A stretch of DNA of 64,000 nucleotides from Ramlibacter tataouinensis (GTDB lineage: Bacteria; Pseudomonadota; Gammaproteobacteria; Burkholderiales; Burkholderiaceae_C). Every line of letters begins with the position of its first letter. Position 1 is the first letter of the stretch. The translations under genes were made by a program, and so were the position numbers. Of this stretch, positions 28,190 to 36,261 are shown one piece after another. The notes under the pieces were generated by a model, which did not search any database, was not told where the DNA came from, and saw only the letters and a list, made by a program, of their open reading frames with translations. The stretch lies in contig NZ_CP010951.1 in NCBI RefSeq assembly GCF_001580455.1, forward strand, positions 3,745,001 through 3,809,000, written 5' to 3'.

Positions 28190-29103
28190 AGCAGCGCCTC
28201 CACCTCGCGCGGGTAGGGCAGGGGCGCGACCGCGCCGAAGCCCTGCACCGCCAGGGCCGCGGCGGCGTTCGCATAGCGCGCGGCGGCGAAGAGGTCCTCA
28301 CCCCGGGCGATGCGCGCCAGCAGGTTGCCGCAATAGCAATCGCCCGCGCCGGTGGCATCGATCGCGCGCACCGGGACGCCGGCGATGCGTTCGCGCCGCC
28401 GGCCGTCGCTGGCCAGCGCGCCTTCGGCTCCGAGCTTCAGCACGACCTGCGGGGCGCCCAGCGCATGCGCCCAGTCCAGGATCGCTGCTGGCGCGTGCAT
28501 GCCGCTCAGGGCGGCAGCATCCTCCACGCTCGGCAGGAAGTAGTCGCACAGGGACGCGGCCTGGGCGATCGTCTGCCGCGCGACCTCCAGCGGCCAGAGC
28601 TTCAGGCGCAGGTTGGAATCGAAGGCCACCAGCGTTCCGGCTTCGCGCGCCACCCGCATCGCCTCGAGCACCGTCTCGCGCGCGCTGTCCGAGATCGCCA
28701 GCGAGATGCCCGAGACGTGCAGGATCCTCGACTGTTGCACCCGCTCGCGCGGCAGCCACTCAGGCGTCATGCGGCTGGCGGCGGAGCCGGCGCGCAGGTA
28801 GCTGAAGGCATGGCCGCCTTCGCCGTGCGTGACGAAATAGATGCCGGTATGCGCCTGGCGGTCGCGCTCGACGCCGCCGGCATCGACGCCTTCGCGCCGC
28901 CACAGGGCCATCAGCTCGTCGCCGAACCAGTCGGCGCCCAGCCGGGTGAGGTAGCAGGTGCGCGCCCCGGCGCGCGCCGCCGCGATCACCGCATTGCTGG
29001 TGTCGCCGCCGAAACCCTGCAGGTATTGCGGCTCGCCGGGCCGGGTCTGGTTGAACTCGAGCATCGCTTCGCCGAGCGCGGCGATGTCGAAGCTGTGCGG
29101 CAT
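28186..29103 (-). CDS. PfkB-family sugar-acid kinase, KdgK-like
   Basis: A 305-residue ribokinase-fold enzyme. The N-terminal LGEAMLEFNQT, the GFGGDTSNAVIAAARAGA sugar-binding signature and the C-terminal ATP/anion-hole motif AIDATGAGDCYCG (catalytic Asp in GAGD) are all present. The closest functional class is 2-keto-3-deoxygluconate kinase. Having this kinase next to dgoK is unusual, since both would act at the same step. It may serve a second sugar acid feeding into the same pathway. Coupled to dgoK by GTGA. Confidence 0.9.
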   Translation of the reverse strand: MPHSFDIAALGEAMLEFNQTRPGEPQYLQGFGGDTSNAVIAAARAGARTCYLTRLGADWFGDELMALWRREGVDAGGVERDRQAHTGIYFVTHGEGGHAFSYLRAGSAASRMTPEWLPRERVQQSRILHVSGISLAISDSARETVLEAMRVAREAGTLVAFDSNLRLKLWPLEVARQTIAQAASLCDYFLPSVEDAAALSGMHAPAAILDWAHALGAPQVVLKLGAEGALASDGRRRERIAGVPVRAIDATGAGDCYCGNLLARIARGEDLFAAARYANAAAALAVQGFGAVAPLPYPREVEALL

Positions 29104-29119
29104 CGGGCCTCGCGCCGGC

Positions 29120-30916
29120 TCAGTGGTTGTCGCGCGGCACGAACGATCCGCGCGGGCCGCCCGGGCCCTCCACGGGTTCGGGCTCGTCCGGCCGCGGCAC
29201 GAAGGCGCCCCGGCTGCCGACGAGGAAGTCGAAGTCGGCCCCCTGGTCGGCCTGCAGGACGTGGTCCACGTATAGCTTCCAGTAGCCGCTCGCCAGCGGC
29301 GGCTGCGGCGCTTGCCACTGCTTCAGGCGAGCGGCCAATTCCTCGTCGCTGATGTCCAGGTGCAGGCGGCGCTGTTCGACGTCCAACTCGATGTAGTCGC
29401 CCGTTTGCACGATCGCGAGCGGACCGCCCGCCGCGGCTTCGGGCGCCGTGTGCAGCACCACCGTTCCGTAGGCGGTGCCGCTCATGCGCGCGTCGCTGAT
29501 GCGCACCATGTCCGTGATGCCCTTGCGCAGGACTTTCGGCGGCAGAGGCATGTTGCCGACCTCGGCCATGCCGGGATAGCCCTTGGGGCCGCAATTCTTC
29601 AGCACCATCACGCAGCTCTCGTCGATGTCGAGCGACTCGTCATTGATGAGGGTGTGGAACTCTTCGATGTTTTCGAAGACGACGGCGCGTCCGCGATGCT
29701 TCATCAACGCCGGCGTGGCGGCCGAGGGCTTGATGACGGCGCCGCGCGGCGCCAGGTTGCCGCGCAGCACGGCGATGCCGGCCTTCTCCTTGAACGGGGT
29801 GGCCAGCGGCTTGATCACGTCGGTGTTCCAGTTCTTGGCCGACTCGATGTTCTCGCCGATGGTCTTGCCGTTGGCCGTGACGGCGTCCAGGTGCAGGTAC
29901 TGCGCGATCTCCTTCATCACCACGGGCAGGCCGCCCGCGTAGCAGAAGTCTTCCATCAGGTGCTTGCCCGAGGGCTGCAGGTTCACCAGGCAGGGCAGTT
30001 CGCTGCCCAGGCGTTCGAAGTCGTCGATGGAAAGCGGCACACCCAGGCGCCCGGCCATTGCGATCAGGTGGATGACGGCATTGGTGGAGCCGCCGATCGC
30101 CGCGAGGGTCCTGATGGCGTTCTCGAAGGCCTGCCGGGTGAGGATCGTCGAGAGCTTCTGGTCCTCGTGAACCATGTCGACGACACGCCGGCCCGCCATC
30201 CGCGCGATGATGTTGCGCCGCCCGTCCACCGCCGGGTACGCCGCGTTGCCGGGCAGGCCCAGGCCGAGCGCCTCGACCATGCTGGCCATGGTCGAGGCCG
30301 TGCCCATGGTCATGCAATGCCCGTGGCTGCGGTGCATGCAGCTTTCGGCTTCGAAGAAGTCCTGCAGCTTCAGCGTGCCTGCGCGCACCTGCTCGCTCAT
30401 GCTCCACACGCCGGTGCCCGAGCCCAGCTCCTGGTCGCGCCACTTGCCGTTGAGCATGGGGCCACCGGACACGCCGATGGTCGGCAGGTCGACGCTGGAG
30501 GCGCCCATGACCAGCGAGGGCGTGGTCTTGTCGCAGCCCATGAGCAACACCACGCCGTCCACCGGGTTGCCGCGGATCGATTCCTCCACGTCCATGCTCG
30601 CCAGGTTGCGATAGAGCATGGCCGTGGGCCGAAGCAGCGTCTCACCCAGCGACATCACCGGGAACTCCAGCGGGAAGCCGCCGGCTTCGTAGACGCCGGT
30701 CTTGACATGCTCGGCAAGCGTACGAAAGTGCGAATTGCACGGCGTCAGTTCGCTGAAAGTATTGCAAATTCCAATGACCGGCCGTCCATCGAACTGGTCG
30801 TGCGGCACGCCCTTTCCCTTGACCCAGCTGCGGTAGTTGAAGCCGTCGCGGTCTTGCCGCCCGAACCATTGCTGGCTGCGGAGTTCACCCGGCTTTTTCC
30901 GGAGCTTGTCGGTCAT
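29120..30916 (-). CDS. IlvD/Edd-family sugar-acid dehydratase (arabinonate/galactonate-type)
   Basis: A 598-residue iron-sulfur dehydratase. Cluster cysteines lie in GICNTFSELTPCNSHF, LLMGCDKTTPSLVMG and ESCMHRSHGHCMTMGTAST. The catalytic Ser region is RISDARMSGTAYGTVVLH. The SCMHRSHGHC wording is that of sugar-acid dehydratases rather than IlvD (amino acid synthesis). L-arabinonate and D-galactonate share the same C2-C4 stereochemistry, and one enzyme can dehydrate both. With dgoK and dgoA downstream, galactonate is a likely substrate. The ATG at 30916 has AGGAAGC upstream. First gene of the operon. Confidence 0.9.
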   Translation of the reverse strand: MTDKLRKKPGELRSQQWFGRQDRDGFNYRSWVKGKGVPHDQFDGRPVIGICNTFSELTPCNSHFRTLAEHVKTGVYEAGGFPLEFPVMSLGETLLRPTAMLYRNLASMDVEESIRGNPVDGVVLLMGCDKTTPSLVMGASSVDLPTIGVSGGPMLNGKWRDQELGSGTGVWSMSEQVRAGTLKLQDFFEAESCMHRSHGHCMTMGTASTMASMVEALGLGLPGNAAYPAVDGRRNIIARMAGRRVVDMVHEDQKLSTILTRQAFENAIRTLAAIGGSTNAVIHLIAMAGRLGVPLSIDDFERLGSELPCLVNLQPSGKHLMEDFCYAGGLPVVMKEIAQYLHLDAVTANGKTIGENIESAKNWNTDVIKPLATPFKEKAGIAVLRGNLAPRGAVIKPSAATPALMKHRGRAVVFENIEEFHTLINDESLDIDESCVMVLKNCGPKGYPGMAEVGNMPLPPKVLRKGITDMVRISDARMSGTAYGTVVLHTAPEAAAGGPLAIVQTGDYIELDVEQRRLHLDISDEELAARLKQWQAPQPPLASGYWKLYVDHVLQADQGADFDFLVGSRGAFVPRPDEPEPVEGPGGPRGSFVPRDNH

Positions 30917-30950
30917 GGTGCTTCCTGCGAACGAGTGTCGGTCTGCCACT

Positions 30951-30976
30951 TTACCGCCCACCCCCTCGGGCGGTAA
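30951..30976. promoter_or_regulatory. 9-bp inverted repeat upstream of the sugar-acid operon
   Basis: TTACCGCCC and GGGCGGTAA are perfectly inverted around an 8-bp spacer, 35 bp upstream of the dehydratase start and about 125 bp before the divergent gene at 31102. The position fits an operator for a sugar regulator, but no regulator gene is nearby. It could also be a transcribed hairpin. Confidence 0.45.
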
Positions 30977-31101
30977 CGAGGGTTGGCCCCAGCCGTCTAC
31001 AATGGCTGAGACAAGGTCGCCTGCCGTGCCCATGGGAGGAGCGCGCTGCGCACGTTACAGCCCCCGGGACGGGGCTTGCCGTATAGAAGGTTTTGTTTCG
31101 C

Positions 31102-31875
31102 ATGACGACCGATGAGTCCGCCGACAACCGACAGGGGCGGACGGCCGAAGACGACCCGGACCACTGGCTCGGGCCTACCGAGCTGCTGGACTTGGGCGAT
31201 GCCAAGGTCCGCCTGCGCGCCCGCTCACTCACACAGCTGGCGAAGTCCGAGCGCGAGAAGGCGCTGGCCCTCTACGGATACGTCAAGCGCCTGCCATTCA
31301 CCCGGCAATTCAAGCTGAGCCTGCGCGGTCCGCGCAAGGTGCTGGAAGCCGGCTGCGGCGACGCGCTGGACAAGGTCGGGCTGCTGCTGGCGCTGCTTCG
31401 TATCGTCGACATCCCCGCGCGCATCCGGCACATGGCGCTGCCCGGCGAGATGCTGCGCGGACTGCTCACGCGAACCGCGCCCACCGCCCGGCCGGTCGTG
31501 GAAATCTGGCTGGGCGGCCAATGGCTGGCCACCGACACCTATATCTTCGACGCGGCCTACATGGCGGCAGCGCGCCATCGCCTGCGGGAGCTCGACTGGG
31601 AATGCGGCTATGGCATCCACCGTGAAGGCGCTTCGATCTGGGGCGGCCTGGGCAATGCCTTTCTCGTCGGTGACGCCATCGCGGCCGAGCACCTGAAACC
31701 GGTGAGCGGCGGGGTGTTCGAAGACCCGGCCGCCTTCGTGGCCTCGCCCGAGTTCCGCCAGACGCATCCCGCGCTGTACTCGAACCTGAAGGTGTTGGCC
31801 CTGCGCAAGGTGATTCGCAACCTTCGCGACGAAGCCGTGTCGGGCGCGCCCAAGACCTACGGCCGAACATCCTGA
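31102..31875 (+). CDS. Transglutaminase-like superfamily protein, catalytic His apparently replaced
   Basis: A 257-residue cytoplasmic protein. Residues about 83-110 (EAGCGDALDKVGLLLALLRI followed by VDIPARIRH) match the Cys region of transglutaminase-like domains. The later ARPVVEIWLGGQWLATDTY matches their His-Asp strand (HAWVEV...W..vDpT), with the Asp kept but the His position reading Arg or Pro. It is probably a structural relative without protease-type activity. The ATG at 31102 was chosen; a TTG three codons upstream is possible. The gene is divergent from the sugar-acid operon. Confidence 0.7.
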   Translation: MTTDESADNRQGRTAEDDPDHWLGPTELLDLGDAKVRLRARSLTQLAKSEREKALALYGYVKRLPFTRQFKLSLRGPRKVLEAGCGDALDKVGLLLALLRIVDIPARIRHMALPGEMLRGLLTRTAPTARPVVEIWLGGQWLATDTYIFDAAYMAAARHRLRELDWECGYGIHREGASIWGGLGNAFLVGDAIAAEHLKPVSGGVFEDPAAFVASPEFRQTHPALYSNLKVLALRKVIRNLRDEAVSGAPKTYGRTS

Positions 31876-31905
31876 CACGGGGACGCGCAAGAAAGAAGCC
31901 AAAAA

Positions 31906-31928
31906 AAAGAGCCGCAGCGCGGCTCTTT
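31906..31928. terminator. Bidirectional Rho-independent terminator
   Basis: AAAGAGCCGC and GCGGCTCTTT pair over 10 bp around AGC. The stem is flanked by a run of A (31901-31908) and a T-rich side, giving U-tracts in both directions. It serves the convergent genes 31102-31875 and 31946-33646. Confidence 0.88.
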
Positions 31929-31945
31929 CTTGTTTGCCCCGGCCT

Positions 31946-33646
31946 CTATCGGCCGAAGGAGCGGGCCGGATTGCCCGTGCCGCCGCGCGGGCCGCCGGAG
32001 CGGCCACGCCCGCCGCGTCCGCGCCCACCCATGCCGTCGACGCTGGTGCGCAGCGGATCGGGTTGGCCGTCGTTGCCGCGCTTGACGCTCGCGTCGCGTT
32101 GCACGAAGGGGCTGGCGTTCTGGTGCGCGCCTTCGCGGGGCTGGCGCTCCAGGTCCACGCGGCCGTTGCCGTTGTGTCGCTGGCCGTTGCCGTTGCCGTT
32201 GCGCGGCTGGGTGTCACGAGCGTCACGAGCGTCACGGGCGGGCTTGGCGTGAGCGGGCTTGGGATGATGCGGTCCCGGCGCCTGGCTGTGGCCATTGACG
32301 ACCTTGGCGCCGCGCCCATCGGTGCGCTGCTCTTTCTTCGGGCTGCGCTCGCCCTGCGGGGCCTTGTTGTCGCGGATGCGCTGCATCATTTCCTGGCGCG
32401 CGGCCTTGGCGGCGGCGGCCATGACTTCGCGGCTGGGCGGCTTGCCGGCGCCACCCCACAGCGTCTGGCGTCCCATGGCGATCGGCTCGGCCCTCTCGCC
32501 CGGCTCGGGGCCGAAGCCCTCGACCGCCTGCACCGGGATGCGCTGCTTGGTGAAGCGCTCGATCTCCTGCATGAAGCCTTCTTCGTCCAGGCACACGAAG
32601 CTCACCGCGGCACCTTCGTTGCCGGCCCGGCCGGTACGGCCGATGCGGTGCACGTAGTCCTCGGGCACGTTGGGGATCTCGTAGTTCACGACGTGCGGCA
32701 GCTCGTCGATGTCGATGCCGCGCGCGGCGATGTCGGTGGCCACCAGGGCGCGGATGTCGCCGCTCTTGAAGCCCGCCAGTGCCTGGGTGCGCGCGGTCTG
32801 GCTCTTGTTGCCGTGCAACGCCATCGCGGTGATGCCGTTCTTGTTCAGGAATTCGGCGACGTTGTTGGCGCCGAACTTGGTGCGCGTGAAGACCAGCACC
32901 TGGCTCCAGTCGTGTTCCTTGATCACATGCGCCAGCAGGGCCTTTTTCCGGGCGCGGCCGGCCGGATGGACCACCTGGGTGATGCGCTGCACCGTGGTGT
33001 TGCGCGGCGTGACCTGGATGTGCCGGGGCTCGCGCAGCAGGCCGCTGGCCAAATCGCGGATCTCGTCGCTGAAGGTCGCGGAGAACAGCAGGCTCTGCTT
33101 GTCCTTCGGCAGCAGCGCCAGCACCTTCTTCACGTCGTGGATGAAGCCCATATCCAGCATGCGGTCGGCCTCGTCCAGCACCAGCACCTGCACCGTTGAC
33201 AGGTCCAGGAAGCCCTGGCCCTGCAGGTCCAGCAGGCGGCCCGGCGTGGCGACCAGGATGTCGACGCCCTTGCGGATGCGCTCGATCTGCGGGTTCATGC
33301 CGACCCCGCCGAAGATCACCGTGGAGCTCAGCTGCAGGTACTTGCCATAGGCGCGGATCGACTCCTCGACCTGGGCGGCCAGCTCGCGGGTGGGCGTCAG
33401 CACCAGGGCGCGCACGCCATAGCTGCCGAACTTGTTCGACACGCTGCGGCTCATCGCCAGCTTGTGCAGCATCGGGAGGGTGAAGGCCGCGGTCTTGCCG
33501 GTGCCTGTCTGTGCCCCGCCCAGGAGGTCGTGTCCTTCGAGGACGGCCGGGATGGCCTGGGCCTGGATCGCCGTCGGCGTTTCATAGCCCTGCTCGCGCA
33601 CGGCTTTGAGGATGGCGGGGGCTAGCTTCAGTTCGTCAAAAGTCAT
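31946..33646 (-). CDS. DEAD-box ATP-dependent RNA helicase, RhlE type
   Basis: A 566-residue helicase. Motifs in order: Q motif (GYETPTAIQAQAIP), Walker A AQTGTGKTAAF, PTRELAAQ, DEAD in VLVLDEADRMLDMGF, SAT in LLFSATFSDEI, and HRIGRTGRAGNEG. After about residue 380 comes a long low-complexity basic tail with Asn/Gly repeats, three DAR repeats and a final RG-rich stretch (MGGRGRGGRGRSGG), typical RNA-binding extensions. It remodels RNA or ribosome precursors, especially in the cold. The ATG at 33646 gives the RhlE-like MTFDELKLAPAIL start; no strong ribosome-binding site. Confidence 0.94.
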   Translation of the reverse strand: MTFDELKLAPAILKAVREQGYETPTAIQAQAIPAVLEGHDLLGGAQTGTGKTAAFTLPMLHKLAMSRSVSNKFGSYGVRALVLTPTRELAAQVEESIRAYGKYLQLSSTVIFGGVGMNPQIERIRKGVDILVATPGRLLDLQGQGFLDLSTVQVLVLDEADRMLDMGFIHDVKKVLALLPKDKQSLLFSATFSDEIRDLASGLLREPRHIQVTPRNTTVQRITQVVHPAGRARKKALLAHVIKEHDWSQVLVFTRTKFGANNVAEFLNKNGITAMALHGNKSQTARTQALAGFKSGDIRALVATDIAARGIDIDELPHVVNYEIPNVPEDYVHRIGRTGRAGNEGAAVSFVCLDEEGFMQEIERFTKQRIPVQAVEGFGPEPGERAEPIAMGRQTLWGGAGKPPSREVMAAAAKAARQEMMQRIRDNKAPQGERSPKKEQRTDGRGAKVVNGHSQAPGPHHPKPAHAKPARDARDARDTQPRNGNGNGQRHNGNGRVDLERQPREGAHQNASPFVQRDASVKRGNDGQPDPLRTSVDGMGGRGRGGRGRSGGPRGGTGNPARSFGR

Positions 33647-33950
33647 TCGGAAAATCAATACTCGCGCCATTTCCGGCGCTGGAATCGGCCTGTCGGCGCC
33701 GCGGCGCCGGTCCAGTCAAAGGCAGATGGGTTGGGGAGTAAGGCGATGAGGATCAGCTTCGCGTTGGGAAGCGCCCATCCATCGCTGGGTTCGCGGGCAA
33801 CTGGAGTCCGCGAGCCGCCATTGTCGCACAGCCGCCCCTGCAGAGCTTGGGGCTGTCGTATTTGGCCCACCAACAGGCCGCCGGAAGTGGGGGGAGGCTG
33901 GCGCAGCTCAGCGGCAGGGAACGATAATTTGGGCGCTTTCCCGTTTTTAC
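33647..33950. other. 304-bp intergenic region between the helicase and DUF1631 genes
   Basis: It separates divergent genes. Near the right end a -10-like GATAAT lies at 33923-33928, followed after 8 bp by TTTCCCGTTT and the DUF1631 start; no ribosome-binding site is visible. On the left is the GC-rich self-complementary stretch CGGCGCCGCGGCGCCG. I see no small gene or RNA that I can support. Confidence 0.5.
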
Positions 33951-36155
33951 ATGGCCAACCTGCTGAAGCTAAGACTCGGCGTTTCCGACGACCCCACCGC
34001 ATTCCAGCCGTCGCTCAACGACTGCCTGGAAGCGATGCTGAAGCAGGCCGACTTCCTGGTGACGGACATGCTGGGCGGCCTGGTCGCGGCGACCGCGCCC
34101 AACAGTGCCCGCCGCATCGCCGGCTTCCAGCAGCCCGGCCTGCAGGTCGCGGTCCAGAAACTGCACGCCTCGTCGAAGGACGTGATTGCCACCTATCGCT
34201 CGGAACTCACCCGGCTGGTGTACCAGGGTGGCGGCAAGGAACTGGTCCATGCCGAGGCCCTCCGGTTCGAGGACCTGCGGCTGTTCGAGGATAGCGAGCT
34301 CGACCAGAGCATCGAGGTCGCGCGCGCGCAGCAGGAAGTCTCGGTGGCCGTGGATGACACGCTGCCGATGCTGGATGCGCTGGTGAGCACGCTGCTGGGC
34401 TGGCGCACCATCCAGCCCGGCCTCAACCCGCTGCGCCCGGATGTCTTCGTGCGCGCCCTGCAAGCAACGCTGGCTGCGCACGTGCCCGAGTCGGCCCTGC
34501 GCGAATTGCTGATCGCCCCGGCGGCCGGCCTGCTGGGGGCCAACCTGCGCAAGCTCTATCGCGAACTGGCGGAGTGGCTGCGCACCTCCGGCATCGAGCC
34601 GGCCGTGCCGATCGGCGGGCGGGTCCAGAAGGGCAGCGGCGCCAGCGGCACGCAGGTGGTGGACTCGGTCGCCAAGACGCTGCTGACGCTGGATCGCCTG
34701 CGCAAGCTGCTGCACGGCGACTTCGACGCCAAGACCGCGCGCAAGGATTTCCAGCACACGATGCCCGCGTCCATGTCCCTGCTGCAGGAAATGAAGCAGG
34801 TGGATGCGCTGGTCCAGAAACTCGAAAAGCGGCCCAAGGCGCCGCCGCCGCCCGCGCCCGAAGACATGCTGGCCGCCCGCCCCGAGGCCCCCGCCACGGA
34901 AGCGCCGCGCCTGGGCACGCAACTCGGCGCGGAGGTGATCCGGCTGATGTTCGAGAACCTCACGGCCGACAAGCGCCTGTTGCCGCAGTTCAAGCTGCAG
35001 CTCAAGCTGATCGAGCCGGCCCTGCTCAAGCTCGGCGAGGATGACTCGCGCTTCTTCAGCGACCGCACCCACCCGGCGCGCCAGTTCCTCGACAAGGTCA
35101 CCCAGCGCAGCCTCGGCTACTCGCAGGAGAACGATCCGGGCTGGCACCGCTTCATGGCGACGGTGGAAGATGCCGTGCGCTGGCTCGACAGCAAGGTGGT
35201 CGACGCCGACACCTTCGGCGAGCTGATGGACCACCTGCACGGGCAGTGGAACGACCACGACCAATCGCTGCGCCAGCGCCGCGAGGACGCGGCCCGCGCG
35301 CTGCTGCATGCCGAGCAGCGCAACCTGCTGGCGCAAAAGCTGGCGGCCGAATTCGTCGAGCACATCCGCGACCTCGAGGTGCCGGAGTTCGTGGGCGACT
35401 TCCTGCGCCAATCCTGGGCCCAGGTGGTGGCCGAGGCGCAATTGAGCTGCGCCGACGGCTCGGACGATCCCTACGGTTACCGCGCGCTGGTGGAAGACCT
35501 GGTCTGGAGCGTGCAGCGCGCCACCGCCACCCGCGGGCGCGCCAAGCGCCTGGTGCACATGATCCCCGAGTTGCTGGCCCGCCTGCGCGAGGGCCTGGAC
35601 CGCATCGAGTACCCGCCGGAACTCACCGTGCGCTTCTTCAACAACCTCATCACCATCCATCAGGCGGCGGTGAACGAGGGACGCGATGCCGTCGTGCAGG
35701 CGGCGGCCAATGCGGCCGAGGCGGAGGAGTCGGCCTTCAGCGACAGCATGATGGCCGCGGCCGACGAGCTGTGGCTGGACCAGCAGGAGGCGGAGGATTC
35801 CGGCTATCTCGACAGCGAGGACCTCGCGCCCGAGAAGGTGGCCAGCCCCGAGGCCGTGCTCGAGGAGCCGCCGGCGCCGGCGCGCGCCCACGAGATGCGG
35901 ACCGGCACCTGGGTCGAGCTCAAGGTCAAGGACGAATGGATCCGCGCCCAGCTCACCTGGGCCAGTCCCGCCGGCACCCTGTTCATGTTCACCTCGCAGG
36001 CCGGCACCGCGCACTCGATGTCGCGTCGCACCATGGACCGCCTGCAGGCGCAAGGCAGCATCAAGGTGGTGGCCGACCGCAACGTGGTGGACGAGGCGCT
36101 GGACCAGGTCGCCAAGACCGCGCTGCAAAACAGCCTCGACAAGCCCAAAGACTGA
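33951..36155 (+). CDS. DUF1631 family protein
   Basis: A 734-residue, largely helical soluble protein of the DUF1631 family, common in beta- and gammaproteobacteria. It opens LRLGVSDDPTAFQPSLNDCL and has the typical QLGAEVIRLMFENLTADKRL and FLDKVTQRSLGYSQENDPGW segments. An acidic stretch follows near residue 600, then a C-terminal beta-rich domain (TGTWVELKVKDEWIRAQLTW ... LFMFTSQAG) reminiscent of PilZ folds. That resemblance suggests, but does not prove, c-di-GMP linkage. It is upstream of ettA on the same strand. Confidence 0.85.
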   Translation: MANLLKLRLGVSDDPTAFQPSLNDCLEAMLKQADFLVTDMLGGLVAATAPNSARRIAGFQQPGLQVAVQKLHASSKDVIATYRSELTRLVYQGGGKELVHAEALRFEDLRLFEDSELDQSIEVARAQQEVSVAVDDTLPMLDALVSTLLGWRTIQPGLNPLRPDVFVRALQATLAAHVPESALRELLIAPAAGLLGANLRKLYRELAEWLRTSGIEPAVPIGGRVQKGSGASGTQVVDSVAKTLLTLDRLRKLLHGDFDAKTARKDFQHTMPASMSLLQEMKQVDALVQKLEKRPKAPPPPAPEDMLAARPEAPATEAPRLGTQLGAEVIRLMFENLTADKRLLPQFKLQLKLIEPALLKLGEDDSRFFSDRTHPARQFLDKVTQRSLGYSQENDPGWHRFMATVEDAVRWLDSKVVDADTFGELMDHLHGQWNDHDQSLRQRREDAARALLHAEQRNLLAQKLAAEFVEHIRDLEVPEFVGDFLRQSWAQVVAEAQLSCADGSDDPYGYRALVEDLVWSVQRATATRGRAKRLVHMIPELLARLREGLDRIEYPPELTVRFFNNLITIHQAAVNEGRDAVVQAAANAAEAEESAFSDSMMAAADELWLDQQEAEDSGYLDSEDLAPEKVASPEAVLEEPPAPARAHEMRTGTWVELKVKDEWIRAQLTWASPAGTLFMFTSQAGTAHSMSRRTMDRLQAQGSIKVVADRNVVDEALDQVAKTALQNSLDKPKD

Positions 36156-36229
36156 CCGCGGCAGCGGCGCAAGTCCCCTTTTAATTGCCTTCCGCATGGC
36201 ATGGCGGGGAGAGGCGCTGTGCCTTTGGG

Positions 36230-36254
36230 GATAATCCTAGGTTTTCCCGTTTCC
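36230..36254 (+). promoter_or_regulatory. Promoter-like GATAAT with TTTCCCGTTT, shared with the DUF1631 gene
   Basis: GATAAT (36230-36235) is followed after 7 bp by TTTCCCGTTT, ahead of the ettA ATG at 36262. The DUF1631 gene has the same pair at 33923-33946 with an 8-bp gap. No convincing -35 box is present at either site. Confidence 0.45.
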
Positions 36255-36261
36255 AGCTGCC

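Noticed and set aside
31985..32260. Repeats GTCACGAGC (three copies) and CCGTTG as regulatory repeats
   Set aside because: They encode the DAR and Asn-Gly repeats of the helicase tail and stay in frame, so they are coding low complexity.
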